From positions 62,001 to 126,000 of the forward strand of contig JAGKQI010000070.1 of the NCBI GenBank assembly GCA_018806915.1: DNA of 64,000 nucleotides, written 5' to 3'. Shown here piece after piece: positions 62,615 to 64,000 of this stretch. The notes beneath the pieces are model-generated. The model ran no database searches. It was not told the origin of the DNA and saw nothing but the letters and a program-made list of their open reading frames with translations. Position 1 is the stretch's first letter, and each line of letters begins with the position of its first letter. The stretch is from Phytophthora colocasiae (lineage: Eukaryota; Oomycota; Peronosporomycetes; Peronosporales; Peronosporaceae). Made by a program: the position numbers and the translations under genes.

Positions 62615-63784
62615 TCAATCACTCTGCAAATATGTTTTCAGACTTGGAGGCGACAGACCAAAGTAGTCGCTAATTGTGTTTCCACCACGAGCACAGGTGA
62701 TGCAGTTTGTAAAGAAGACACCGACCTTGTACATCAAACCAACAGGCTGGATACCAACACGCGCTTGTCGTTTATAGTCGAGCGCTGTCCAATAGTTTGT
62801 AACCTGTCCGTAAGACCATTCTACAAACACTCGAACTCGGCTCATGCTGAGATTAACTTGTCGTTGCTGCCGCGATAGATTTCCAACTGCTCCTGCATAC
62901 GGACTACGTAGCACATCATCGTTACCGTACGCTTGATCTCCATAGATCCGATACGGTTGGAAACGAGCATCTCGGCGAATTGATTCCGATATTTTCGAGT
63001 CCTTAAACAGCTTTATGTCGTGGTTTCTTCCCGGAAATGGACCATACAAGTGTGCAATTAACCCGTCTGGTGTAGTGAGCGTTTGGTATTTCAGCGCGTG
63101 TTTTCGTTTGTGTCCGTTATAAACGGACTTCTGGCTCATGAACTTGCCATCCCTCTTGATGTTACGTGGTCCTGGTCTACATATTCCCCTCACTGTTCCG
63201 TCAATAAACGCCCATGCGTTCTGAATGAGGCCTCCGGCATCAAAAACTGCGTCTGCGTATACTTGAAGATTACCAGCAACGTAACCGTGATTAAAGTAGA
63301 GTAGCCGGGAAAACTTCGACTCGATGAACATCATCACGTGCAGGAAAATGTTAGACAATCCACTAGAATCTCTTCCAAAAAAGCCTTCCAAATCCTCCCA
63401 GCGTATTGGAACCGCAAGCTTATACAAGACAACACAAAGTCCCTCAACTCCAGTGGCTGCGGTCCGCTCTCGAGTTCGGATTCCTTCCAGGCCAATGTAC
63501 GTGACGAGTTCCACAATCTGGTGCTTCTCAAATCGGAACTTTTTAACGCATTGGGAGTTCGACAGCGCATTAAAATTGAAAGGCGCCCTACGAGATTTTT
63601 CCGGAGATTCTTCAGCTGACAAAAAGGCGTAGATTGCTGCGATGACAGTCGTGCTTCCTTCAGATTGCGCTTGATGCCACAGGTGCAGCGGATACGCTCG
63701 CTTTTGATGTCTACGCAAGCCTAAAGTCAGTTGACGCACGACCTGGAGCATGTCGCTCTCGTAGCCTTCCTCTATTGCTAACAT
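62615..63784 (-). CDS. PIF/Harbinger transposase (DDE_Tnp_4), intact
   Basis: 389 codons, uninterrupted from ATG 63784 to the stop at 62615. The catalytic triad is visible: D195 in WAFIDGTVRGICRPG, D283 in YGDQAYG, E322 in VRVFVEWSYGQV, with 38 residues between the last two. Other family blocks are KHALKYQTLTTPDGLIAHLY and GPFPGRNHDIKLF. The length is normal for the family. It needs the Myb-like partner (61731-62566), which is broken as written. Upstream of 63784 the sequence to the window end has no further exon. This is the best-preserved transposase gene in the window. Confidence 0.92.
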   Translation of the reverse strand: MLAIEEGYESDMLQVVRQLTLGLRRHQKRAYPLHLWHQAQSEGSTTVIAAIYAFLSAEESPEKSRRAPFNFNALSNSQCVKKFRFEKHQIVELVTYIGLEGIRTRERTAATGVEGLCVVLYKLAVPIRWEDLEGFFGRDSSGLSNIFLHVMMFIESKFSRLLYFNHGYVAGNLQVYADAVFDAGGLIQNAWAFIDGTVRGICRPGPRNIKRDGKFMSQKSVYNGHKRKHALKYQTLTTPDGLIAHLYGPFPGRNHDIKLFKDSKISESIRRDARFQPYRIYGDQAYGNDDVLRSPYAGAVGNLSRQQRQVNLSMSRVRVFVEWSYGQVTNYWTALDYKRQARVGIQPVGLMYKVGVFFTNCITCARGGNTISDYFGLSPPSLKTYLQSD

Positions 63785-64000
63785 GAAGGGCAGTGTTTTC
63801 TTTTTATCGAGCTGTTAGGAAAGTGAGGTTAGCAAAGTTCTTCAGCAACCGAATGTCTCTCCCGAAAGTCTTCTATTCCACCTAAAGTTTAGCGCGCCAG
63901 GAGAACGAGTTAGCTCACTAAGCAAGAACAGCATTTTGTTGTTCAAGTGGTGTGTTCGAAGCTACCTACCTGTTCAAACTTGTCAGTTCCTCGTTGAGGT
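63785..64000. other. Harbinger flank to the window end
   Basis: 216 bp without a gene. It probably contains the transposase promoter and possibly a terminal repeat (CCTGTTCAAACTTGTCAG near 63970). Confidence 0.3.

Larger units (their letters stand above)
61731..63784. mobile_element. PIF/Harbinger transposon, core genes
   Basis: Two convergent genes, Myb-like accessory (plus) and DDE transposase (minus), the standard Harbinger pair. The element must extend beyond these limits on both sides. Terminal inverted repeats and the 3-bp duplication were not identified, and the right end may lie outside the window. Confidence 0.75.

Noticed and set aside
1..64000. tRNA, rRNA or other standard RNA genes
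   Set aside because: None recognised by eye on either strand. The many hairpins in the gypsy copies do not form cloverleaf patterns. A dedicated search was not possible.

Overview
The window looks like nuclear DNA of an oomycete, most likely a Phytophthora-type peronosporalean. The reasons are a decayed Crinkler (CRN) effector gene, short GT-AG introns of about 54 to 72 bp (96 bp in one case), and a typical oomycete transposon mix: Ty3/gypsy chromovirus, Ty1/copia, piggyBac-like, pogo-like, Crypton, Helitron, MULE and PIF/Harbinger. Species cannot be fixed from the sequence. About 90% of the window is mobile DNA or its debris. A compact island of apparently intact host genes lies near the right end.

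Layout. 1-7343: chromodomain gypsy element (copy A, minus strand, cut by the window edge), inserted into a piggyBac-like transposase gene (7344-9280, minus). 9281-11640: short palindromes and unassigned DNA. 11645-12674: CRN effector pseudogene; 13322-13884: possible second CRN-like or ubiquitin-fold fragment. 15990-24783: fragments of pogo-like, gypsy LTR, Crypton and Helitron elements plus one orphan ORF (21110-21601). 26388-27700: MULE pseudogene. 28391-43593: a three-level nested insertion. A pogo-like DNA transposon (26-bp TIRs, TA duplication) is interrupted by a copia element (29110-43298, duplication AATCT), which is interrupted by gypsy copy B (32231-40532, duplication CCTGA). 44130-45550: diverged non-coding tandem duplication. 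45680-47200: eroded host-like gene with five TAG stops. 47813-51156: second piggyBac-like pseudogene. 51627-56628: about 970-bp inverted arms flanking a Myb-DOT1 methyltransferase pseudogene, a coiled-coil ORF and an intron-containing Zucchini/PLD6-type gene. 58499-61436: three tightly packed host genes. 61731-63784: PIF/Harbinger element with an intact transposase.

Most notable points. (1) Both gypsy copies, LTRs included, are a near-continuous run of short perfect hairpins, far above chance and not seen in the neighbouring copia element. (2) Copy B carries a textbook -1 frameshift signal at the gag/protease junction (A AAA AAC, 7-nt spacer, 9-bp stem) and a 515-codon ORF on the opposite strand. 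(3) The inverted-arm element encloses a chromatin-methyltransferase gene and a piRNA-nuclease-type gene. Copies A and B are each broken in pol, mostly at different places, so neither is autonomous as written.
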